The notes under the pieces: model-generated | Databases searched by the model: none | Told to the model about the DNA's origin: nothing | The model's input: only the letters and a program-made list of their open reading frames with translations | Program-made: the position numbers and the translations under genes | Shown here: piece by piece, positions 23,641 through 30,512 of the stretch | Layout of the letters: each line of letters opens with the position of its first letter | How positions within the stretch are numbered: position 1 is the first letter of the stretch | DNA from: DAIOHQ01 sp036744635 | GTDB taxonomy: Bacteria > Planctomycetota > Phycisphaerae > Tepidisphaerales > Tepidisphaeraceae | NCBI GenBank assembly: GCA_036744635.1 | Contig: DAIOHQ010000016.1 | Coordinates: forward strand, 1-34,178 | Direction of reading: 5' to 3' | Length of the DNA stretch: 34,178 nucleotides

Positions 23641-24540
23641 TCACGATGGCGTCGGGGGTTTTTTTCGCAACATTCGATACAAGAACCATCCCAACCCCGA
23701 AAACGCATACAGCAGCGAACCCAGCGCCAGCGTAATCTGGTGTGCCACCACCAGCAGCAGCGCCCCGATCACGAATGCCAGCAGCCTACCCAACGAGCGC
23801 CGGCCGCGCAGATAGCGGTTGACGATGTGCGGATAGCGAATGTCGCTCACCATCAGCAGCCCGGTGCTGAGCACGACCGCCGGCAGCAGCCAGATGCAAA
23901 GCGTTGAAAGGCTGGCGAACAGCCGGTTGGCCGCGCCCTCGTTGAATAGATGCTGCTGCATCAGGATGAACGCCGCCACCGCGGCCCCGGCCCCGGGGCT
24001 GGGCAGGCCAAGGAAGGAAAAATGGTGCTGCTCGCCGTGCTCGTTCGACACGTTGAACCGCGCCAGGCGCATCGCCGCGCAGCTCATGTACAGCGCCCCG
24101 ATCGCCCAGATCAGCCGCGAGATCGCCGGCGGCGCTTCGGGATAAAATGACTTGAACACTTCCAGTGCCAAAAACGCCGGCGCCGCCCCGAAGCTCAGCA
24201 CATCGGCCAGGCTGTCGAGCTGCCCGCCAAAATCGGTGGTGTGGCGGGTGAAGCGGGCCAGCCGCCCATCCAGGGCATCGAACAGCATCGCCGCAAAAAT
24301 CAGATACGCCGCCACCACGAAGTTGTAATGGCTGAACCAGTTGGTGAGAGGATCGCGGCTGAAGTGCTCGGGCTTGAGGCTGGCCACGTACATCGCCCCA
24401 AAGCCGCAGATGGCGTTTCCCAGCGTTGCGGCGCTGGGGAGGAAGTAGACCGACCGAATATACGCCCGGCGGCGATGGCGGCGGAAGCGCCGGCGGCGAT
24501 GCTCCCGCGACTCATATGCCGGGTCCGGAGCTAGGCTCAT
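23641..24540 (-). CDS. pssA: CDP-diacylglycerol-serine O-phosphatidyltransferase
   Basis: 299 residues from ATG 24540, which overlaps the psd stop by ATGA. The CDP-alcohol phosphotransferase motif is present as DALDG...AR...G...D...D (starting near FDALDGRLARFT and ending at LDSLADVLSFG). About eight hydrophobic helices follow and precede it. The N-terminus is very basic (REHRRRRFRRHRRR). The enzyme makes phosphatidylserine at the cytoplasmic membrane, and the neighbouring decarboxylase turns it into phosphatidylethanolamine. Confidence 0.92.
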   Translation of the reverse strand: MSLAPDPAYESREHRRRRFRRHRRRAYIRSVYFLPSAATLGNAICGFGAMYVASLKPEHFSRDPLTNWFSHYNFVVAAYLIFAAMLFDALDGRLARFTRHTTDFGGQLDSLADVLSFGAAPAFLALEVFKSFYPEAPPAISRLIWAIGALYMSCAAMRLARFNVSNEHGEQHHFSFLGLPSPGAGAAVAAFILMQQHLFNEGAANRLFASLSTLCIWLLPAVVLSTGLLMVSDIRYPHIVNRYLRGRRSLGRLLAFVIGALLLVVAHQITLALGSLLYAFSGLGWFLYRMLRKKPPTPS

Positions 24541-25268
24541 GCCGGCGTCTCCCGGCCCACGATCGGCTCGAACTCCTCGCCGCTGGCAGCGCGGTCGTGG
24601 GTGTGGATCGGCTGCGCCAGGACCGCTATCACGTCGGCCGCCCCGCGCACCGTCTGCCCGACCGTCACCTTCACCTGCGGCTGCAGCCACTTGGGAATGG
24701 TCAATTCCGTGCGGCTGCCGAACTTGATCATGCCGATGCGCTGGCCGCGGGCCACCACGTCATCCTTGGTCACTGTGCAGATGATCCGCCGCGCGATCAG
24801 CCCGACGATCTGCTTCACCACCGCGACCGGCCTGTCGCCTTTGGGCTCGGCCAGGATGACCGTGTTGGATTCATTGTCTTCCGAGGCGCGGTTGTGGTTC
24901 ATCGCGTTGACGAACTTTCCCTTCTTGTAGATCACCCCAACCACCCGCCCATCGCAGGGGCTGCGATTGACGTGTACGTTGAAGACCGAGAGAAAAATTC
25001 CGATCCGCACGGCCGGGCCTTTGAGCAGCTCATCGTGTTCCAACTCGGTGATGTCGGAAACCGTGCCGTCGGCCGGGCTGACCATCGCGTGCTGCTCGGC
25101 CGGCAGGGCGCGCTCGGGATCGCGGAAAAACGCGAACAGCCAGATTAACACCGGCACCACCAGCAGCGCCAGCGGCCACCAGGTAACCCCCAGGACAAAT
25201 GCCACGACGGCCAGAACCATCGACCCAATCAGCATTTCCCTCCAGCCGTGTCGCGTCAATGGCACCAT
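24537..25268 (-). CDS. psd: Phosphatidylserine decarboxylase proenzyme
   Basis: 243 residues, the short form of the family. Motifs are SPADGTV at 64-70, FNVHVNRSP near 96-104, and FGSRTEL at 183-189, where self-cleavage between Gly184 and Ser185 creates the pyruvoyl group. Two membrane helices lie at about 14-48. GAGGGG sits very close to the ATG. It decarboxylates phosphatidylserine to phosphatidylethanolamine and is coupled to pssA. Confidence 0.95.
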   Translation of the reverse strand: MVPLTRHGWREMLIGSMVLAVVAFVLGVTWWPLALLVVPVLIWLFAFFRDPERALPAEQHAMVSPADGTVSDITELEHDELLKGPAVRIGIFLSVFNVHVNRSPCDGRVVGVIYKKGKFVNAMNHNRASEDNESNTVILAEPKGDRPVAVVKQIVGLIARRIICTVTKDDVVARGQRIGMIKFGSRTELTIPKWLQPQVKVTVGQTVRGAADVIAVLAQPIHTHDRAASGEEFEPIVGRETPA

Positions 25269-25305
25269 CCCCTCAAGCTAGAACATGCCCCGAACGGTGT
25301 CAACC

Positions 25306-25336
25306 GACGAAGGCGATTGCTGACGAAGGCGATTGC
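25306..25336. repeat. Short tandem duplication
   Basis: GACGAAGGCGATTGC occurs at 25306-25320 and again at 25322-25336, one base apart, just before the large inverted repeat. Confidence 0.8.
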
Positions 25337-25353
25337 GGCGAGGTTCTTCTCGC

Positions 25354-25515
25354 GGTGGGGCAGACATTCTTGTCTGTCATGGCTGGATGAGCGGCAGGTG
25401 TACTCACCTGTCCGAATCCAGCCATATATTTGCCACAGTTGATGTGGCCGGATTCGGGCGGATGAGTACATCCACCACTCCTCCAGCCACGGCGGACAAG
25501 AATGTCCGCCCCACC
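25354..25515. repeat. Large paired-hairpin inverted repeat with compensatory changes
   Basis: An imperfect inverted repeat of about 80 bases per arm, from GGTGGGGCAGACA to TGTCCGCCCCACC. Each arm carries two internal hairpins. The left arm has CAGACA-TTCT-TGTCTG and AGGTG-TACT-CACCT. The right arm, read on the other strand, has CGGACA-TTCT-TGTCCG and GGATG-TACT-CATCC. Every difference inside these stems is matched by its partner, so pairing is kept. It lies in the divergent gap between psd and the LOG-family gene stop. Confidence 0.85.
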
Positions 25516-25545
25516 AAGACAAAACAGTACGTCGTCGATCTCCCA

Positions 25546-26682
25546 TCATTCCGGAAGATCATTGAGGAAATCGATCAGCATGCGCAGCCGGCCGTTGTCG
25601 CGCTTGTTGAAATGAAAGACCAGACGCGTGAGCGCCGCCAGTGCCGGCTCATCTTTTTCCACCGGCAGCGGGCCGCTGACGCGGAATTCGCCGCGGACCT
25701 TGATATCGGAAAACTTCCCGGTGATTTCGCGCAATTGCGACTCGGGAATCGGCCGGTGCAGGCGGATCACGATGTCATCGCGGGCAAAGCGCACCGAATG
25801 GAAATTGCTGTAAAAATGGCGGATCTCGCGCACGGCGAAATCGACATCATCGGTGATCTTGTAGAGCGCCAGATCGCTTTCGGCGATCAGCCCGCGCTGC
25901 AGCAACTGCTTCTCGACGTACTCCTGCCAGCTTTTCCAATAATCACCGCCGACGCGGTCGATGAAGACGATCGGCATCGGGGCGGACTTGCCGGTCTGGA
26001 TGAGCGTCAGCACCTCGAAGCCTTCATCCATCGTGCCGAATCCGCCGGGAAACAGGGCGATGGCGTGGCTGGAGCGCACGAAGATCAGCTTGCGGGTGAA
26101 AAAATACTTGAAGTTGATCAGTTTGGGATCGTTTTCGATGAAGGTATTGGTGCGCTGCTCGAAGGGGAGGCGGATCGCCAGGCCAAAGGAGGGATCGGCG
26201 CCGGCGCCGCCGTGGCCAGCGGCCATGATGCCGCCGCCAGCGCCGGTGATGACCATCCATCCCGCGGCCGCCATTGCCTTGCCGAAGGCGGCGGCCTGGC
26301 GGTAATCATCGTGGCTTTCCAGGGTGCGGGCGCTGCCGAAGATGCTGACCTTGCGCGTGTCGCGATAAGGCGCGAACACCTTCAGGGCGTAACGCAGCTC
26401 CTTGAGCGCCTTGTTCATCAGCTTGACGTCGCCGCGGTTGGTCTGATCGCGGAGCAGCTTGAGGGCGTTGGCCACGATCTCGCCGACCTGGTCTCCGTTG
26501 GGGATGTTGGAGAGGTCGTCGATCAGCGCCGAAGCGTGCTGGTGAACCAGGTTCAGGTCGGCCCGCGGCACCACCACCGGCGCCTCGGTGGACTCCTGCG
26601 ACTGCTCGAGGTTGTCCTGCCCTTCGGTGGCCTCGGCGCCATCCGCCCCCCCTATCCCCCCAATTGGCTCCATTTCGCTCAT
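25546..26682 (-). CDS. LOG-family protein (putative nucleoside 5'-monophosphate phosphoribohydrolase)
   Basis: 378 residues, with AGGAG seven bases before the ATG. The Rossmann-like core has VSIFGSART, VITGAGGGIMAAGH and the family signature PGGFGTMDE, used by LOG/YgdH-type enzymes to release the base from nucleoside monophosphates. The N-terminal 40 residues are acidic and low in complexity. About 120 extra residues lie after the core (the part with FYSNFHSVRFARDDIVIRL), so the protein is longer than plant-type LOGs and closer to the larger bacterial forms. The exact substrate is not clear from sequence. Confidence 0.85.
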   Translation of the reverse strand: MSEMEPIGGIGGADGAEATEGQDNLEQSQESTEAPVVVPRADLNLVHQHASALIDDLSNIPNGDQVGEIVANALKLLRDQTNRGDVKLMNKALKELRYALKVFAPYRDTRKVSIFGSARTLESHDDYRQAAAFGKAMAAAGWMVITGAGGGIMAAGHGGAGADPSFGLAIRLPFEQRTNTFIENDPKLINFKYFFTRKLIFVRSSHAIALFPGGFGTMDEGFEVLTLIQTGKSAPMPIVFIDRVGGDYWKSWQEYVEKQLLQRGLIAESDLALYKITDDVDFAVREIRHFYSNFHSVRFARDDIVIRLHRPIPESQLREITGKFSDIKVRGEFRVSGPLPVEKDEPALAALTRLVFHFNKRDNGRLRMLIDFLNDLPE

Positions 26683-26776
26683 GGGATGCTCCTGATCGGT
26701 CTTTATAGCATTGGCGTCACAGCACGCAATCGCGCCAGGCGGCAATGGCCTTGGCGCATGGGCGGGGTCTGGAAGT

Positions 26777-26805
26777 TTGCACCGTCGGTGGCTTGGTCTT
26801 ATAAC
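26777..26805 (+). promoter_or_regulatory. Sigma-70-like promoter for the small membrane protein
   Basis: TTGCAC and TATAAC are separated by 17 bases. The predicted transcription start is roughly 20-25 bases before ATG 26836, leaving room for the GGAG found upstream of that start. Confidence 0.5.
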
Positions 26806-26835
26806 GGTCGCTCCCAACGCGGAGCCATCCCGAAC

Positions 26836-27096
26836 ATGCTTGACCTGCTGCGCCATTTTTCCTGCCTCGGCTATGTGCCGTTCGTCGATCTGCTGCCCGG
26901 CTCGTGGAAGATCTGGCCATTGTGGCTGCTGCCGCTGTGCGCGGCGGTTTCGGTGGTCTACAAGTCGATCAAATGCCGCTCGGCGGATGAGATTCCCCGG
27001 CAGGCGGTGGGGATTTTTTTCTGGATCCTGATCGGCATGGCGGTGGCCGCCGGAATCCTGGCGGGAGTGGTGGCGATCGCGCAGCATTACTATTGA
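26836..27096 (+). CDS. Small membrane protein of unknown function
   Basis: 86 residues with two predicted membrane helices (about WPLWLLPLCAAVSVVY at 28-43, and VGIFFWILIGMAVAAGILAG at 58-77) joined by a charged loop KSIKCRSADEIPR. GGAG lies ten bases before the ATG and a promoter candidate precedes it. It is transcribed divergently from the LOG-family gene. The even hydrophobic pattern and the promoter favour a real gene, but I recognise no family. Confidence 0.6.
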   Translation: MLDLLRHFSCLGYVPFVDLLPGSWKIWPLWLLPLCAAVSVVYKSIKCRSADEIPRQAVGIFFWILIGMAVAAGILAGVVAIAQHYY

Positions 27097-27444
27097 GGAT
27101 GGCCGGTGGGCGGGGGAGGGAACGACGCGGCGAGGGAGCGGCGGATGACAGGGTGACAAGGTGAGGGGGTGACAAGGTGAAGAGGCCGGGAAGTGATTTT
27201 GAAATGTGGGACATTTGGGGACATTTTGGGACATTGGGTGGTCATTAGTCCTTTGTCCTTTGGCACTTGTGAAGAATGAGGCGGGTGGGAGGTTTTTTGA
27301 GAAGTGGGACATTTGAAGGGGAGGGGAGGAGGGGATTGCAAATTGAAAAATGAAAAATGCAGATTGCAAAATGGGGGAGTGGGCGCTGACGGTGGATGGT
27401 TGGTTGGGGAACATAGCGGCCTCCTTTTGAAAAAACGTCGGTCT
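27097..27444. other. Non-coding G-rich stretch made of short degenerate repeats
   Basis: No gene is evident. The stretch is built from short repeated phrases: GGTGACAAGGTGA twice, GGGACATTT-like words four times, a GTCATTAGTCCTTTGTCCTTTG phrase in part, and GATTGCAAATTGAAAAATG followed by a variant. Its purine bias differs strongly from the flanking genes. It abuts the insertion site of the IS1595-like element. Confidence 0.6.
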
Positions 27445-27452
27445 CTCTATAG
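27445..27452. repeat. Left 8-bp target site duplication (CTCTATAG)
   Basis: Identical to 30217-30224. Before insertion the site would have read CTCTATAGAG, a perfect 10-bp palindrome. Confidence 0.88.
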
Positions 27453-27465
27453 GGTAATAATATAC

Positions 27466-27494
27466 TTGACAAATCATTCCACTTGCCCTAAGAT
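27466..27494 (+). promoter_or_regulatory. Transposase promoter with the -35 box inside the terminal repeat
   Basis: A perfect TTGACA (27466-27471) lies within the left terminal inverted repeat, with TAAGAT (27489-27494) after exactly 17 bases. The start codon is only six bases beyond, so the mRNA is probably leaderless. The right terminal repeat has TTGGCA at the matching place. Confidence 0.75.
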
Positions 27495-27500
27495 ACGGGC

Positions 27501-28523
27501 ATGAAAAAGAATGATGACAAATCGAGCGACCGCAATCCGAAAACTCTGATCGAGGCCGTCCGCTATTTCTCTGATCTTGACGTTGCTCACGATTTCTTTG
27601 TCCGCGTGCGCTGGGCCGATGGCGTCGTATGCCCGCAATGCGGCTCGCATGATGCACGATACCTTCCGAAGTATCGCCGCTTTCAGTGCAACAAGGTTCA
27701 TCCCCGCCGGCAGTTCACCGTCAAGACCGGAACCGTGATGGAAGATTCTCCGCTCGGCTTGGACAAGTGGGCCGTGGCATTTTGGCTGGAGGTCAATGCT
27801 AAGAATTCCATCAGCAGTTACGAAATTCACCGCGCCCTTGGCATCACCCAAAAGTCAGCTTGGTTCATGCTCCATCGCATTCGCTTGGCCGTCCAGACCG
27901 GCACGTTTGAGAAGATGGCTGGCATCGTTGAAGCCGATGAAACTTTCATCGGTGGGCTTGCCCGCAATATGCACAAGCGCGAACGTGAGCGGAAAATCAC
28001 CGGGACTGGCAGCACTGGAAAAACGGCCGTGATGGGATTACTTGCTCGGCACAATGGAGAGCGATGCAGCCAAGTCCGCGCCACGGTCGTTCCCAATGTC
28101 CAGCACCAAACGCTTCGCGATATTATTTATCAGAACGTAGAGGCGGGGGCACAGCTTTACACCGATGCGTGGCAAGCCTATCGCAGTCTCGATCCGGCCT
28201 TCCTGCACGATTTTGTCGATCATGCCGAGTGCTATGTGAAGGGCGCGGTTCACACGAACGGGCTGGAAAACTTCTGGGCGCTGTTCAAGCGGTGCATTAA
28301 GGGTACGCACGTTTCAATCGAGCCGTACCACTTGTTCCGCTACATCGACTCAGAATCGTTCCGCTTCAACAACCGTGACTTCAACGATGGTCGGCGATTC
28401 GTGCTGGCATTGCGAGGTATGGCTGGGAAGCGATTGACGTACAAGTCACTGACTGGAAAAACGTCACTGGAGGGGCTTGCGGAAATCGACAGCGACGGGG
28501 CAAGCGAAAGCCTGCCTAACTAA
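27501..28523 (+). CDS. IS1595-family transposase
   Basis: 340 residues. An N-terminal zinc-ribbon (CPQCGS at 44-49, then FQCNKVHPRRQFT with an unusual CxxxH in place of the second CxxC) is followed by the DDE-type catalytic domain. That domain shows VEADETFIGG, LYTDAWQAY and HTNGLENFWALFKRCIKG, the pattern of ISXO2-like transposases. It would cut and paste the element at its terminal repeats. Its stop overlaps by eight bases with the convergent DUF1828-like gene. Confidence 0.93.
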   Translation: MKKNDDKSSDRNPKTLIEAVRYFSDLDVAHDFFVRVRWADGVVCPQCGSHDARYLPKYRRFQCNKVHPRRQFTVKTGTVMEDSPLGLDKWAVAFWLEVNAKNSISSYEIHRALGITQKSAWFMLHRIRLAVQTGTFEKMAGIVEADETFIGGLARNMHKRERERKITGTGSTGKTAVMGLLARHNGERCSQVRATVVPNVQHQTLRDIIYQNVEAGAQLYTDAWQAYRSLDPAFLHDFVDHAECYVKGAVHTNGLENFWALFKRCIKGTHVSIEPYHLFRYIDSESFRFNNRDFNDGRRFVLALRGMAGKRLTYKSLTGKTSLEGLAEIDSDGASESLPN

Positions 28524-29292
28524 TGTCATCGCACCACTCGGTTCTTTCCGAGGCGAATTCCACGATTGCATCTTCGCTTCCGACGACGCCGAATCGCAGA
28601 TGTGTAGATGCCAGTTGTAGACGATCCATGTGGTGCTTTCCGAGGTTTAGATCAGGGTCAATGACTGACATCGTGGGAACGTAGACGCCCTTGATCTTAA
28701 AAAAGTTGCAGACAGCAGAAACCAAGTTGCTTTTGTCTGCCGTAGCAACATAAAAAAGATTGCGAGGAGTTCCCGTGCCATTCATGCGATAATCGACGGG
28801 GAAAGACTGGTTCGGATCAATCAGCGGATCGGTCCACCGTCGCTCGATTTTCCGCACAGCTTCAACTCTGTGCTTCAAGAGATTGTCCACCTGTTCAAAA
28901 AACGATCCTTTGTGCCGGGATTCCTTTTGATATTCGAGCGTGGATATTCGCGAGAGAGCCTCACAAAACGACAGACAATCCAAACCCGGCCTATCCACCG
29001 TAAGTCGCTTCCGAAAGACTGTCTTTTCAAGTTCCAGACCATACGTGTTGCAAATTGCCTGAATGAATTGCCGTCGCGAATCACTCAATTCCAGTCCGTT
29101 TGTTCCATACTTGAAAATCGTCGTTCCCAAATCAGTCAGCCATTCCGACGCCCCCTTTGATTCAAGATACAGATTCACTGAATCGCCATCAGGGTAGCGA
29201 AAGTTCGTCACAATGAATGATCTGGTTCCGCGCTGCGCCACAGAGCGAACCAAGTCACCACATAATCCGCCAGCGAGTTCGGTTACGTTCAT
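28516..29292 (-). CDS. DUF1828-like protein carried by the element
   Basis: 258 residues. The first half contains the DUF1828-type pattern: GDSVNLYLESKGASEWLTDLG followed by TTIFKYG, then SRRQFIQAICNTYGLEL. The second half may correspond to DUF1829, which often follows. No catalytic motif is obvious. It overlaps the upstream passenger gene by four bases (ATGA), so the two are translationally coupled. Proteins of this type are often found in mobile or variable DNA, but their function is not established as far as I know. Confidence 0.8.
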   Translation of the reverse strand: MNVTELAGGLCGDLVRSVAQRGTRSFIVTNFRYPDGDSVNLYLESKGASEWLTDLGTTIFKYGTNGLELSDSRRQFIQAICNTYGLELEKTVFRKRLTVDRPGLDCLSFCEALSRISTLEYQKESRHKGSFFEQVDNLLKHRVEAVRKIERRWTDPLIDPNQSFPVDYRMNGTGTPRNLFYVATADKSNLVSAVCNFFKIKGVYVPTMSVIDPDLNLGKHHMDRLQLASTHLRFGVVGSEDAIVEFASERTEWCDDIS

Positions 29293-29825
29293 GGTGTCTT
29301 TCCAGCCGAGCCAAACAGGCCGTCAAACGTCTCGGAATCAGAGAATTTTATCCTCATGTCGTCAAGAAATCTTCCCCATAATCGTTGCCTGAGTTGCGCT
29401 GGCGATCCATGCGGCGATAAATCCAGCGGACTAGCGCACTTATCCCATCGGTCAAATTCTTGAACGCTTCGCTCGCTGTAGAGGTGCGAGTGGAATTCAC
29501 CTGCCGCGATTGTTGCTGGCGTGAACCACCGGGGATTGTCGTGGTCGCTGTCGTGGATGTCATAGCGACAGAGGCCTTCAAGCGGACGCTTCCCAATCCT
29601 CATTGTCAAAATTACACTTATATCCTCGGTCAACTCGTTGGTTCTTATCTCGATGCAAAATTCAATGCCATCGCCATTGATTTCAGGAATCGCCGCCACG
29701 GTGACGGACGTTTCGTAGTCAGTCGGCCTTCCTGTCTTACGCTTCTCCCATGCCGCGTGCTCAATTCGCTTCGGCAATGCAAGCACTGCGTCAGCTTCAA
29801 TCTGTGAGTAAATCGGAGCGGCCAT
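29289..29825 (-). CDS. Unknown protein, first gene of the passenger pair
   Basis: 178 residues with GAAGGGA before the ATG. The start SQIEADAVLALPKRIE resembles short proteins often encoded beside DUF1828 genes (possibly DUF6978), but I hold this weakly. The middle is beta-rich (FCIEIRTNELTEDISVILTM) and the protein has no signal peptide or membrane helix. Histidines cluster in DIHDSDHDNPRWF and GEFHSHLYSE. It is coupled to the DUF1828-like gene and likely works with it. Confidence 0.7.
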   Translation of the reverse strand: MAAPIYSQIEADAVLALPKRIEHAAWEKRKTGRPTDYETSVTVAAIPEINGDGIEFCIEIRTNELTEDISVILTMRIGKRPLEGLCRYDIHDSDHDNPRWFTPATIAAGEFHSHLYSERSVQEFDRWDKCASPLDLSPHGSPAQLRQRLWGRFLDDMRIKFSDSETFDGLFGSAGKTP

Positions 29826-29991
29826 CCGGTCCCTTCCCTACGTGGCGACAGGGCGGAGTATCTACTCATGCCAACTGATACGCAAGCTGATGATCGTCCA
29901 GCGTGTCCGACACTTTAGCCACATGAAAGGTTATCGGGCCAGGCGCACGTCCGACTCGAAAAAACGCTGGCGAGCAAAGTCGCGGCGATGC

Positions 29992-29997
29992 TATAAT
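29992..29997 (+). promoter_or_regulatory. Consensus -10 (TATAAT) before the small passenger gene
   Basis: TATAAT ends six bases before ATG 30004 and there is no Shine-Dalgarno sequence, the same layout as at 21485. The gap 29826-30003 otherwise shows no gene. Confidence 0.5.
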
Positions 29998-30003
29998 CCC
30001 AGC

Positions 30004-30156
30004 ATGACGAAACGTGACCACGCGGCGGAAGCCCACGAATCAGACACATCCCTGCACCGGCTGGAAGAATTCATGCGACGGGTGCTGTCAGTTCCGAAAA
30101 AAGAAATTGACGCCAAGCTCGCGAAAGAAAAACACAAAAAACACCCGAAGCGATAG
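30004..30156 (+). CDS. Small basic protein carried by the element
   Basis: 50 residues: an acidic start (AAEAHESDTSLHRLEEF) followed by MRRVLSVPKKEIDAKLAKEK and a lysine/histidine-rich end. The VLSVPKKEIDAK core is reminiscent of short conserved bacterial proteins of unknown role. The strong TATAAT directly upstream supports a real gene. It faces the minus-strand pair with the promoters lying between them. Confidence 0.6.
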   Translation: MTKRDHAAEAHESDTSLHRLEEFMRRVLSVPKKEIDAKLAKEKHKKHPKR

Positions 30157-30216
30157 GTCATTCCATGGGGGCAGAATCCGGGGGATTCTGGCTGATTTGC
30201 CAAGTATATTGTTACC

Positions 30217-30224
30217 CTCTATAG
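30217..30224. repeat. Right 8-bp target site duplication (CTCTATAG)
   Basis: Identical to the copy at 27445-27452 and directly next to the right terminal inverted repeat. Confidence 0.88.
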
Positions 30225-30512
30225 AGGGGCGGAGTTGCGCTGGCGGCGCGCCGTGCGCGCAACACCTGGGGGAGGGGTTGGCCACAGATGGGGCACGGAT
30301 GTTCACAGATGGTTGTGGGGGAAGGATTTAACCGCGCGGGGGAGAAGAGGGGCGAAGAGAAAAAAATCTTTATTGTGGGGATTTTGTGGTTTTTGGGCGT
30401 TGCGCTGGCGGCGCGGGAAATGCGCAATTCGATAGTTATGCGCGGTTGTTGGCAAGATTCTGTTTGCATCGCCAGGGCGCGCAATGAAGAATGATTGCAT
30501 CTGAGAGGATCC
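30225..30512. other. Non-coding stretch right of the element
   Basis: No gene is visible. TTGCGCTGGCGGCGCG occurs twice (near 30235 and 30399). Between them is a CACAGATGGGGCACGGATG phrase with TTCACAGATGG after it, of dispersed-repeat type, then an A-rich run. It continues the sequence interrupted by the mobile element. Confidence 0.55.

Larger units (their letters stand above)
27453..30216. mobile_element. IS1595-family element with three passenger genes
   Basis: The ends are inverted repeats: GGTAATAATATACTTGACAA at 27453 and, on the other strand from 30216, GGTAACAATATACTTGGCAA. Over 24 bases they differ at two positions. The perfect 8-bp sequence CTCTATAG flanks both ends (27445-27452 and 30217-30224), the target-duplication length known for IS1595. 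The 2764-bp element holds the transposase (27501-28523), a two-gene minus-strand pair (28516-29825) and a small plus-strand gene (30004-30156). All genes look intact, suggesting fairly recent insertion. IS1595 relatives with passenger genes are known, but I cannot name this one. Confidence 0.92.

Noticed and set aside
23505..23708. Small minus-strand frame between pssA and the lipoprotein gene
   Set aside because: It overlaps the C-terminal coding part of pssA, shows no domain, and has no ribosome site or promoter.
25333..26835. Plus-strand frame running from the large repeat through the LOG-family gene
   Set aside because: It is antisense to the PGGFGTMDE gene and starts in a repeat. Only the final part (26836-27096) shows independent support.
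29826..30003. Upstream extension of the small passenger gene to 29842
   Set aside because: The extra residues are arginine-rich without features, and TATAAT at 29992 points to a start at 30004.
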